Shown one piece after another: positions 44,110-51,659 of a stretch of DNA of 64,000 bases; positions within the stretch are counted from its first letter, which is position 1, and the number at the start of each line of letters is the position of its first letter. The stretch is taken from the NCBI RefSeq assembly GCF_937927635.1, contig NZ_CALBRW010000016.1, positions 124,001 through 188,000 on the forward strand, given 5' to 3'. The notes under the pieces were generated by a model. That model had not been told where the DNA came from. It did no database searches and saw only the letters and a program-made list of their open reading frames with translations. This DNA is from an uncultured Microbacterium sp. GTDB lineage: Bacteria > Actinomycetota > Actinomycetes > Actinomycetales > Microbacteriaceae. The translations under genes and the position numbers were made by a program.

Positions 44110-45563
44110 GGGATCCTCTCGGTGAATCGGTGGGTCGCCACCAGCGCGGAACTGCGGATGCCGCGGGGCGTGGTCCATGCGAGACGCTCGGTTCCGTCTT
44201 CTACCCGCCCGTAGTCGCCTGCCAGGCTGAGCAGGCCGACGACGCTGGCGACGCCCTGCGATGCCGGATGCGCCTGCAGGACGTCGCCGACGGTGGGTTC
44301 CGGCATGCCCGTCAGGACGTCGTTGACGTTCGCGCTGAGTTCGGTGAAGTCGATCTCGGTCTCGCGTGCGAGGGCGCGGAGGACCTCCCAATCGACTGCC
44401 GCCGCCCCGTGCGTGACGATCTCGGTCGCGGCGTCGTACTCGGATGGGTCGTGAAGGTGCACGGCGCCGGCGCTGGAGATCACGACCGAGCTGAGCTCGA
44501 GGTCGATGCCGACGGACGCGTACGGCTTTGTGACCTGTGCGGCCGCGTGAGCCGTCGACATCGCGGTGAGCAGTTTGCCGCGCAGCACCCGGTCGCGCTG
44601 GTAGTCCTGCGACTGCACGTATCGTCGCAGGCCGCGTGCGAACACGGTGATGACGTCATGGATCTCGGCGGTGCGGGTCTTCAGCTCGTCGAGGAAGCTC
44701 CGAAGGCGCCGACGCTGGGTGATGGTGAGCTCCCGCGCGAAGTCGCGATCGAGCACCTGGCGGATGTCCTCCTCGAACGCCGTGCCCAGTGCGGGGTCGA
44801 GCACGAGCGACGAGAACGCGGAGAAGCTGCGGCCGGCATCCGAGTCGCCGATCAGGTCGACCCCGCGGAAGACCTCATCGAGCACGGCCCGCTGTGTGGC
44901 GTCGGATTCGAGGATGCTGGCGCGCAGCGTGGAGCTGAGCTCCTCGAACACGCCTCGCACCCGGGTGAAGTCGTCCGGAACCTCGGATGCCTGCGACAAC
45001 AGCTCCCGCAGCCGCTCGACGGCACGCGGCCCGGTGAGCACATCGTCGGATTCCCCGCTCTCGATGGCCTCGATCTGAGCGACGATCCGGTCGCGCTCCG
45101 CACGCAGACGATCCAGGCGCCGGGCCGCCTGCGGATCGGTGTCGATGGCGAGCTGGGTGAGCTGCATCGACAGGCTGGCCAGGCGGGATTCCGTGGCCGC
45201 GTGCCGCGGAGACTCGCGAGCGTCGAGGAAGCGGAGTGCGGCCAGCGCGTCGACAGTCAGCTCGTAGGTCTCGCCGCGAACGCCCTCCGACGGGCGGCGG
45301 GCGATCAGCCCGGACGTGCGCCACGCCGTCAGGTAGCCACGGGCGCTCAGTGGCAGCTCATGCCCGTAGGAGCGGAGTTCATCGAGGTCGGAGTCGATCG
45401 CCTCGGCCAGTTCGTCGGCATCCACTCGCCGATCGTCACCGCCGAGGTGCTCCGCGAGGAGCGCGACCGCGAACGGCGCGTTGTCGGCGCGCAGCAGTCG
45501 CCACGCGTCGTCCTCATCGGCCCGGCGCAGCAGTCGCAGCGCGCGTGCTGTGGCTGACATCAT
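44106..45563 (-). CDS. jetA: Wadjet subunit JetA (DUF3375)
   Basis: DUF3375 protein of 485 residues, the kleisin-like MukF-related subunit of type I Wadjet. Features are LSARGYLTAWRTSGLIARRP and ELTVDALAALRFLDARESPR in the N-terminal winged-helix region, a coiled middle (ESRLASLSMQLTQLAIDTD) and a DUF3375 C-terminal part. The ribosome site GGGGGAGGTGA precedes ATG at 45563; ATG at 45560 is also possible. First gene of the jet operon. Confidence 0.94.
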   Translation of the reverse strand: MMSATARALRLLRRADEDDAWRLLRADNAPFAVALLAEHLGGDDRRVDADELAEAIDSDLDELRSYGHELPLSARGYLTAWRTSGLIARRPSEGVRGETYELTVDALAALRFLDARESPRHAATESRLASLSMQLTQLAIDTDPQAARRLDRLRAERDRIVAQIEAIESGESDDVLTGPRAVERLRELLSQASEVPDDFTRVRGVFEELSSTLRASILESDATQRAVLDEVFRGVDLIGDSDAGRSFSAFSSLVLDPALGTAFEEDIRQVLDRDFARELTITQRRRLRSFLDELKTRTAEIHDVITVFARGLRRYVQSQDYQRDRVLRGKLLTAMSTAHAAAQVTKPYASVGIDLELSSVVISSAGAVHLHDPSEYDAATEIVTHGAAAVDWEVLRALARETEIDFTELSANVNDVLTGMPEPTVGDVLQAHPASQGVASVVGLLSLAGDYGRVEDGTERLAWTTPRGIRSSALVATHRFTERIP

Positions 45564-45599
45564 TCACCTCCCCCGCCAGTGTGGCGGAAGTCACCGACA

Positions 45600-45947
45600 T
45601 CAGGGGCGCTGGATGTCGATCTGAGATCTGACCAGCTCCCGCAGCGCCGGGAAGCTCCCCGTCACCGTGCGCCACAGCACATCCGTGTCGATGCGGTCGT
45701 AGTGGTGCACGATGAAGTCGCGCGTTCTCGCGGCGGCGCGCCACATGTCGTCCGAAAAGCGGCCCGCGTCGGCGGTGATGAGTTTCTTGGCAAGGTCACC
45801 GACTCGGTTCGCGAGCGCCTCGAACGCAAGCGCCAGCGCGTCGTCATCCGCGTAAGCCTCGGCTCCGCGAGCCGCCAGTGCCACCGCGGTGGCCAGCGTC
45901 GAGTCCAAGTCGGCCAACCATCGGTCGATGCGATCCTCCGCCCTCAC
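45600..45947 (-). CDS. hepT: HepT-like toxin
   Basis: HEPN-fold (DUF86/HepT) protein of 115 residues. The RNase motif Rx4-6HxY lies in RDFIVHHYDRIDTDVLW. Its GTG start overlaps the antitoxin stop by 4 bases. In known HepT/MntA pairs, the MNT protein AMPylates Tyr of the HxY motif and so neutralises HepT. The gene lies 36 bases upstream of jetA on the same strand, so both modules may be transcribed together. Confidence 0.88.
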   Translation of the reverse strand: MRAEDRIDRWLADLDSTLATAVALAARGAEAYADDDALALAFEALANRVGDLAKKLITADAGRFSDDMWRAAARTRDFIVHHYDRIDTDVLWRTVTGSFPALRELVRSQIDIQRP

Positions 45948-46399
45948 AACGACACTGCTCCGTCGAGGATCTCCCGGTCGCGGTCCGCATCAAGGCTGCC
46001 GCTGGTGACCACCGAGACGGGCACGCCGAGGATCAGCTCGAGATCGAGTTCGAACTGCGCGATGTCGAACAGCGTCGCCTCGTCACCGGCATCCACCAGC
46101 AGATCCACGTCGCTTCCGGCGGCCTGATCTCCGCGGGCCACGGATCCGAACACGCGCACGCCGGAGAGGTGCGCGGCTGCGGCCAGACGATCGATCACCG
46201 GCTTGAGCTCGCTCAGCCGGTGGAGCCGCACGAAGCAGACGGTACTCGTCAGCTCCTGGTACTGCCGGTACGGCACGAGTGCGGCATCCGGTCGTCGATG
46301 GGCTCCGATCACGACGACCTCGAGATCGTCGTTCCGGCGGTAGTCGGCCAGCAGGCGGGTCAGCCCCGCGCGTGCTTCTGCAACTGGCATCACGTCCAT
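45944..46399 (-). CDS. mntA: MntA-like nucleotidyltransferase antitoxin with Phd-like N-terminus
   Basis: Protein of 151 residues with two parts. Residues 1-50 (MDVMPVAEARAGLTRLLADY, GAHRRPDAALVPYRQYQEL) look like a Phd/YefM antitoxin. Residues 65-151 form an MNT nucleotidyltransferase with GSVARGDQAAGSDVDLLVD, which fits GSx10DxD exactly. ATG at 46399 follows a perfect ribosome site AAGGAGGCGATC. It overlaps hepT by 4 bases. The Phd-like part probably binds the operator at 46411-46428. Confidence 0.85.
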   Translation of the reverse strand: MDVMPVAEARAGLTRLLADYRRNDDLEVVVIGAHRRPDAALVPYRQYQELTSTVCFVRLHRLSELKPVIDRLAAAAHLSGVRVFGSVARGDQAAGSDVDLLVDAGDEATLFDIAQFELDLELILGVPVSVVTSGSLDADRDREILDGAVSL

Positions 46400-46410
46400 G
46401 ATCGCCTCCT

Positions 46411-46428
46411 TGTACATCAAAGTGTACA
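46411..46428 (-). promoter_or_regulatory. Operator of the Phd-MntA/HepT operon
   Basis: Two TGTACA hexamers spaced by six bases (46411-46416 and 46423-46428) form a dyad 12 bases upstream of the antitoxin start and overlap a TACACT -10-like hexamer. Paired TGTACA sites are common targets of Phd/YefM antitoxins. Confidence 0.7.
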
Positions 46429-46456
46429 GCTGTGCACCGACGCTGCCCCGCGTCGT

Positions 46457-47428
46457 TCAGCGGATCGTCTGCAGGAACTCGTCCACCTCCCCCGCGGTCG
46501 GCGCCGTCGTCGGCCCGCGTCGGGTCACCTTGATCGCAGCCGCCGCGTTGGCGCGCCGGCAGGCGTCCGCCCAGGTCGAGCCGGCGGCGATGCCGGCCAG
46601 CAGCGCGCCCGTGTGCGTGTCGCCTGCGCCATTGGTGTCGACCGGGGTCTGCGGGAAGCCGGGCACGGACGTCGTCTCGCCATCGGCGTGCACCGTGCAC
46701 CCCTCCGGCCCGTCGCGCACGATGGCCACGGCGCCCTCGCGCAGCAGCGGAGCCAGCGCGCGGGCATGCGCAGCGATGTCGTCCCCGGTCGTCCGCGCCC
46801 CGAGCACGCGCAGCAGGTCGGCCGACTCCTCGGCGTTGCCGGTGAACACGTCGGTGCGTGCCAGCATCCGATCCCGCACCGCCGCGGGCAGCGCGGCGAA
46901 GGCCGCCCCCGGGTCGAGCACCACGACGGCCGCATCGGGGAGCGACGGCAGCCAGGCCAGCAGAGGGCCGCGGGTCTGGTCGACGGCCAGCGAGTACCCG
47001 GTGACGCACACCAGATCGCCCGGCCGGACGGCTGCGGTCGCCAGCGAATCCACGGTGATGTCGCGATCGGCGCCGAGCGTCGTGACGAAGGTGCGCTCGG
47101 CCGTGGGCTCGATCATCACGACGCACACGCCGGTGTCGCGGGTGCGGATCGCAGGAGCGGATGCCGTGATCCCGGCGTCCGTGAGCGCGGAACGGATCAG
47201 GTCGCCGTTCGGACCGGTGCCGATGGCGCCGGCGTGCACACACTGCGCGCCGAGCCGCGCTGCCGCCAACAGCACCGTCACCGCACCACCCGGGTACTGC
47301 GCAGCGGATGCGGCCATCACGTTCTGCCCGCGGTCGGGCAGGCCCGGCACCTCCACGATCAGGTCGACGAGCGCCTGCCCGGTGTGGATCACCCGCGGCT
47401 CGGGTGCGAGCAGGCGACTAGTCCTCAC
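46457..47428 (-). CDS. PfkB-family sugar kinase
   Basis: Ribokinase-type kinase of 323 residues. Motifs are YPGGAVTVLLAAARLGAQCV near the N-terminus and PVDTNGAGDTHTGALLAGIA (PfkB signature 2 with catalytic Asp). GTG at 47428 lies inside the end of the GmrSD-like gene (11-base overlap), so translation of the two is coupled. The substrate is not evident; ribose or another sugar is possible. Confidence 0.9.
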   Translation of the reverse strand: MRTSRLLAPEPRVIHTGQALVDLIVEVPGLPDRGQNVMAASAAQYPGGAVTVLLAAARLGAQCVHAGAIGTGPNGDLIRSALTDAGITASAPAIRTRDTGVCVVMIEPTAERTFVTTLGADRDITVDSLATAAVRPGDLVCVTGYSLAVDQTRGPLLAWLPSLPDAAVVVLDPGAAFAALPAAVRDRMLARTDVFTGNAEESADLLRVLGARTTGDDIAAHARALAPLLREGAVAIVRDGPEGCTVHADGETTSVPGFPQTPVDTNGAGDTHTGALLAGIAAGSTWADACRRANAAAAIKVTRRGPTTAPTAGEVDEFLQTIR

Positions 47429-50207
47429 GATCGATACGACCGAGTTCGAATCCCAGCGCCTCGAGGCACCGCCTCGCCGCGCTCGACTGAAATTCCCGTG
47501 ATGACACGCGCAGCGCGGTTGCCACCACCTGCTTGACCGGGAACCTCTGCCCATGGACCAGCGCCCAGTGGGTCGTGATGCCTTCAGGCTTCGCGCCGAG
47601 AAGACGTGCTTCGATCTGTTCCCGCGTCACGCTGCGGCGACCGGTCTTCAGCTCGATCACGACTGATGCATCCGACTCGGCGACCAGCTCTGCATGCGGC
47701 TCCAGGTCGAAATCATCGACGACGCGCACGAACCACTCGAGCACTTCGACGAGGGCGGCACGCTTGTCTGCGGCGCCGAGCACGTCGACGAAGAAGGACG
47801 GGCGCGCCTCGAGCTTCCGCTCTGCGAGTGCGATGCCACCGATCGCGTTGAGCCGACGCCGCAGATCGTCACGCAGGTCACGGTCGTCGAACGGTGGGCG
47901 ATTCATCAGCCACTGGAAGACCACCTCCACGCGCCCATCGCTGTAGACGACCAGTGGCCAGATGTCGTCGCGCACACCCCTCCGGTGCATGAGAAACGCT
48001 CCGATGTCCTTGGAGGTCCCGTAGGCGACGTCGCCGCCGAGCGAGCGCCAAGCCGTGAACAGCTCGATGATCCCGTGCACCGTCGCCGCCGGGAACCGCT
48101 CGGCGATCTGGGCCTCGAACTCCCGTTGCCGCTCTTCGGACTCGGACTCGTCGTCGACCTGCACATCGGCCTCAGCCGACATTCCGACCAGCCGCGCGAG
48201 TGCGTGCACATCCAGGAACTGCTCTGCCGATGCGCGACCCTGTCCGTCGAACTCGATGCCCTCTTCCGCCAGGACATCGCGCACGTCACGTTCCGCGTCG
48301 CCGGCAGTCCAGTGGAACCCGGGCGACACCGTCCCCGCAGCCTGCAGGACGCGCCATGCGTTGGGGACCGCATGAGCCGAGAGATACACACCCAGCGGCA
48401 CCGGATGCGTGCCGATGAGAGCGGCGACCTGCCCGTAGCTCGTCCACCGTCCGGAGGGGATGGCTTCGAGCACGTCTGAGACGAGGGCCCAGCGGATGTC
48501 GTCAGCCCCCTCCGACTCATCCTCGCTCAGCGGGCCCTGCCAGTATCCGCAGATCAGCGCTGCCAACCTCTGTCCGCGCTCAAGGATCTGCGTGCGACCC
48601 CATACCGGCTGCGCGGCGATCTCGGCGTTGAGTGCGATGTTGCTGTCCGCCAGGAGCAGCCGCTTCTGCGCGAAGGGCGCATTGCTGAGTTCCGAGTTGT
48701 AGCCCGTGAGCGTCAGATTCGCCGCGACGTGGAGCAGCGCCTCATGCATGTCCTCGACCGTGGAGTAGTCGCCGACGTCGTCGCTGAGGGAGTTCTGCCA
48801 GCCGGGTGTGAGGGTCTGGGGCATGACGTGCTCGATGGATGCGGCGTCCAGCGATGCAGGCTCCTTGCCCGCGAGCAGTTGCTCCATCCATGAGAGCGCC
48901 AGCTTGCGCTGGTTGTACCGACCCGAGTAGTAGAACGGCTTGCTGACCAGGGCCTCCGCGATCTGCTTGTCGGAGGCGAAGAACTTGCGGCCCGTGGACA
49001 GGTAGGCGCGCAGCGAGCCGACCGGATCCTCGTCTGTGACATCCTGCGAAGCGCGGAGGAGGATGCGCGAGAGCGCGTTGGATGGGGCGTTCACGAGAAG
49101 GCGCCGCACGAGGAAGGACTCGAGCAGATGCAGCCCATCTCGCACGTCGTCGGAGGAGATGACCTGCGCGGATCGCCGCTCGAGCAGACGCAGCACCACG
49201 GGGTCCACTCCACTGTTCCCCCAGTTGCGGAGCCTGCGCAGAGCGAGTCTGACGCCGGGATCCGCCTCCCGTTCCGGATCATGGATCGTGGCCAGGAGCT
49301 CGGCGAGATCCGCGTAGCGGCGGATCTCCTGCTCGACGGCGTCCGCGTCCATCTTGCTCAGCCGCGCTTCCTGCAGCGCATAGACGTTGTTGAGCTTGGC
49401 CTCGGGGACGGACCAGGTGAGATCCATCCAGAACAGGGACTCAAGTTCCTCGGCGCTGAGGATCGACTGCATGGGGAGCCAGACTCCGGCGTAGACCTGC
49501 TCGCCACGGTCACCCAGCCGCATGAAGAGGTAGTTCCGCAGCAGATCCCCCTGGGTCAGCTTCATCCCGGTGTTGTTCAGCGATTCGAAGATCCGGTAGA
49601 CGTTGTCGTCCTGCCCCGCGGTGATCGCGACGAAGACGAGACCGTCGAGCACTGCACTGGTGAGCTGTTCGACATCGTTCTCATCCTCCGGGTCATCGAA
49701 CTCATGCACGCGATGACGGAAGTAGCGATAGGCCGAGACGAGTCCGGAGGTTTCGCTGGATGGCAGATGCCGGTCGATGATGCCGCGGAATGCATCCCGA
49801 TCCGCCTGCGTGGGGAGCAGCTTGAGCCGAGCATCTCCTTGCTTGAACCGGTCGATCAGGAAGTTCTCATGCAGGCGCGCGAAGCCTGGCGAGTCGGTCC
49901 CCTCGGTCTCGGCGACGTGGTCGCGGATGGCGGCGATCAGGACCGACAGGGTCGTGAGACGCTGCTGTCCGTCGACGACGAGGAACTCGTTGCCGCCGGG
50001 GCCGATCATCCCGGTCGCGAGCACCAGCGATCCAGTGAAGTGAGATGCCGCCTTCTCCGTCTGCCTCGCCTCGACGACGGCGACGATGTCATCCCAGAGA
50101 CGTGCATGCTGCTTCTCATGCCACGCGTACGTGCGCTGGTAGAGCGGCACGCGATACTGCTTCGAACCCTCCAACACCTGCTGAAGTCGGATCTCCTGGA
50201 CATGCAC
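47418..50207 (-). CDS. GmrSD-like DUF262-DUF1524 restriction protein with ATL domain
   Basis: Protein of 929 residues, probably a type IV restriction enzyme against modified phage DNA. Residues 1-250 are DUF262 with YQRTYAW and VVDGQQRLTTLSVLIAAIRD (nucleotide site). The DUF1524 HNH-type nuclease has IEHVMPQTL at about 458-466. Residues 571-660 form an alkyltransferase-like (ATL) domain: VLEAIPSGRWTSYGQVAALI, then PNAWRVLQAAGTVSPGFHW at the place where methyltransferases carry PCHR, so no acceptor Cys is present. After a further domain, the end FPVKQVVATALRVSSREFQS with CLEALGFELG is a small winged-helix-like tail. ATG at 50207. Confidence 0.85.
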   Translation of the reverse strand: MHVQEIRLQQVLEGSKQYRVPLYQRTYAWHEKQHARLWDDIVAVVEARQTEKAASHFTGSLVLATGMIGPGGNEFLVVDGQQRLTTLSVLIAAIRDHVAETEGTDSPGFARLHENFLIDRFKQGDARLKLLPTQADRDAFRGIIDRHLPSSETSGLVSAYRYFRHRVHEFDDPEDENDVEQLTSAVLDGLVFVAITAGQDDNVYRIFESLNNTGMKLTQGDLLRNYLFMRLGDRGEQVYAGVWLPMQSILSAEELESLFWMDLTWSVPEAKLNNVYALQEARLSKMDADAVEQEIRRYADLAELLATIHDPEREADPGVRLALRRLRNWGNSGVDPVVLRLLERRSAQVISSDDVRDGLHLLESFLVRRLLVNAPSNALSRILLRASQDVTDEDPVGSLRAYLSTGRKFFASDKQIAEALVSKPFYYSGRYNQRKLALSWMEQLLAGKEPASLDAASIEHVMPQTLTPGWQNSLSDDVGDYSTVEDMHEALLHVAANLTLTGYNSELSNAPFAQKRLLLADSNIALNAEIAAQPVWGRTQILERGQRLAALICGYWQGPLSEDESEGADDIRWALVSDVLEAIPSGRWTSYGQVAALIGTHPVPLGVYLSAHAVPNAWRVLQAAGTVSPGFHWTAGDAERDVRDVLAEEGIEFDGQGRASAEQFLDVHALARLVGMSAEADVQVDDESESEERQREFEAQIAERFPAATVHGIIELFTAWRSLGGDVAYGTSKDIGAFLMHRRGVRDDIWPLVVYSDGRVEVVFQWLMNRPPFDDRDLRDDLRRRLNAIGGIALAERKLEARPSFFVDVLGAADKRAALVEVLEWFVRVVDDFDLEPHAELVAESDASVVIELKTGRRSVTREQIEARLLGAKPEGITTHWALVHGQRFPVKQVVATALRVSSREFQSSAARRCLEALGFELGRIDRED

Positions 50208-50297
50208 CGCGAACCACGCACCCTTCGTCCGGTCACTCCGTCGTGAGGACCCTTCGTAGGATATCCAGAGCCGGATGTCAGCCGCAGTCGTGCGCGG

Positions 50298-50316
50298 GCG
50301 AGAGTTCGACTCTCGC
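50298..50316. terminator. Hairpin between VOC and GmrSD-like genes
   Basis: Perfect 7-base stem GCGAGAG/CTCTCGC with loop TTCGA. It lies just after the VOC gene stop on the minus strand and has no T-run, so it may be a weak terminator. Confidence 0.35.
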
Positions 50317-50332
50317 GGACCGGCGGCAGCCG

Positions 50333-50701
50333 TCAGGCCCGGTCGTGCAAAGTGATGCGGTAGCCGTCCGGGTCGGCGAAGGTGAAGGTGCGGCCGAACG
50401 GACCGTCGATCGGTGCCGAGACGATCGTGTGCCCGTCGGCGACCAGCGCGTCGTGGATCTGCTGCACCTCGGTTGCATGCAGCCAGATCGCTGTGCCGAC
50501 CCCAGGCACCGGAGCGGATGCCAGATCCGTACCCGGCACGATGTCGCGCAGCGCGAACGCGATCGGCTTCGTGTCGAAGACGACGGCCTGCGGCGGGCCG
50601 GCCGGCGAGCGGACCAGGCCGAGATAGTGCTCGTAGAACGCCTGCGAGGCAGCGAGATCGCTGGCCTGCAGCGAGATGAAGTCGGGTCCGGTGACGGGCA
50701 T
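50333..50701 (-). CDS. VOC/glyoxalase-like protein
   Basis: Single VOC-fold protein of 122 residues: FISLQASDLAASQAFYEHYL at the start and PFGRTFTFADPDGYRITLHD at the end, with metal-site residues in both. Such proteins bind or detoxify small molecules. It is divergent from a MarR gene, and two matching operators lie in between. Confidence 0.88.
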   Translation of the reverse strand: MPVTGPDFISLQASDLAASQAFYEHYLGLVRSPAGPPQAVVFDTKPIAFALRDIVPGTDLASAPVPGVGTAIWLHATEVQQIHDALVADGHTIVSAPIDGPFGRTFTFADPDGYRITLHDRA

Positions 50702-50718
50702 GATGTCCTCCTCAGTCG

Positions 50719-50763
50719 TGTCAGTTATCTGACATAGGCAACTGTATGTCAGAATACTGACAT
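50719..50763. promoter_or_regulatory. Two MarR operators
   Basis: Two copies of one palindrome: TGTCAG-TTAT-CTGACA at 50719-50734 and ATGTCAG-AATA-CTGACAT at 50746-50763. The first covers the VOC promoter, the second overlaps the marR-like start codon at 50762, a textbook layout for a divergent MarR-controlled pair. Confidence 0.85.
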
Positions 50764-51205
50764 GAGTCAAGAGGGCATCGATCTGACGACGTCGCTGGGA
50801 TACCTGTTGAAGGAGGCGTCCAGCGCGCTGCGCGTGGCGATGGAGGCCGCGCTGCGTCCGATGGAGCTGACGGTCACGCAGTACTCCTGCCTGGAGCTGC
50901 TGGCGCAGCGCCCCGGTCTGTCGAACTCCGAGCTCGCCCGGGGCGCGTTCGTGACCCGCCAGTCGATGAGCGTGCTGCTGCAGGCCATGGAGCACGACGG
51001 CTACGTGACCCGGGCCGCTGAGGCTCCCATCGGCAGGGCTCTTCCCACCCTGCTCACACCTCGAGGGAGTGAGGTGCTGCGCGCGGCGAGCGCCGCGGTG
51101 CGATCGGTGGAGAAGCGGATGCTGAGCGGCATGACCGCCGCGCAGCAGGCCGCCGCGCTGACGAGTCTGCGCAGCATGATCGCGGGGCTGCGGGACGAGG
51201 GGTAG
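50762..51205 (+). CDS. MarR-family transcriptional regulator
   Basis: MarR winged-helix regulator of 147 residues: MELTVTQYSCLELLAQRPGL, SNSELARGAFVTRQSMSVLL and QAMEHDGYVTRAAEAPIGRA form the DNA-binding domain, and dimerisation helices close the protein. It probably represses itself and the divergent VOC gene through the twin operators; a small phenolic or electrophilic ligand is possible. Confidence 0.92.
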   Translation: MSQEGIDLTTSLGYLLKEASSALRVAMEAALRPMELTVTQYSCLELLAQRPGLSNSELARGAFVTRQSMSVLLQAMEHDGYVTRAAEAPIGRALPTLLTPRGSEVLRAASAAVRSVEKRMLSGMTAAQQAAALTSLRSMIAGLRDEG

Positions 51206-51369
51206 TTCAGTCAGGATCTACCTCGCCACGAGTTGCGGCCATCACCCAGGACGCGATCGGCGGGAGTTGACGTTGCCGCGTTCTTCACACCACCGATTCG
51301 GGGCTGCGGACTCTCGCTATCCGCCCGCGGCCATGGCATGATCGCACCAACCAAAGCCCGGAGGTTGCA

Positions 51370-51645
51370 ATGCCCACTGGATCGCTGCACGACCGCCTGA
51401 TCTCGGCGTCCTTCGATAACGCCGGAAATCTGCTCAGTGTCTCAACCGAGGAGTGCCGATGCATGATCGGCACGAACCACGATGCCGACGGCACCGAGGT
51501 CGACGACTGGCAGGACCTGGAAGACGAGTCCGAATCACTGAGCGTGTACGACGCGGCAGACATCTGGCGCTCTCACGGCGAAGATCCCGACTACCGCTTC
51601 GGCTACAGCGACGACGAGCTGAGGTCCGCGGCGGAGGAAGGCTGA
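51370..51645 (+). CDS. Small acidic hypothetical protein
   Basis: A 91-residue, very acidic protein (WQDLEDESESLSVYDAADIW, PDYRFGYSDDELRSAAEEG) with a good ribosome site GGAGGTTGCA before ATG 51370. No domain is recognised. High acidity next to a nuclease-helicase gene would fit a DNA-mimic-like or regulatory protein, but that is speculation. It is convergent with the NERD-helicase gene. Confidence 0.7.
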   Translation: MPTGSLHDRLISASFDNAGNLLSVSTEECRCMIGTNHDADGTEVDDWQDLEDESESLSVYDAADIWRSHGEDPDYRFGYSDDELRSAAEEG

Positions 51646-51659
51646 TACGCCCCCACCAA

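Noticed and set aside
50285..50330. tRNA T-arm-like hairpin (GAGAGTTCGACTCTC)
   Set aside because: No acceptor, D or anticodon arm can be built around it; the stem is better as a plain 7-bp hairpin with a 5-base loop.
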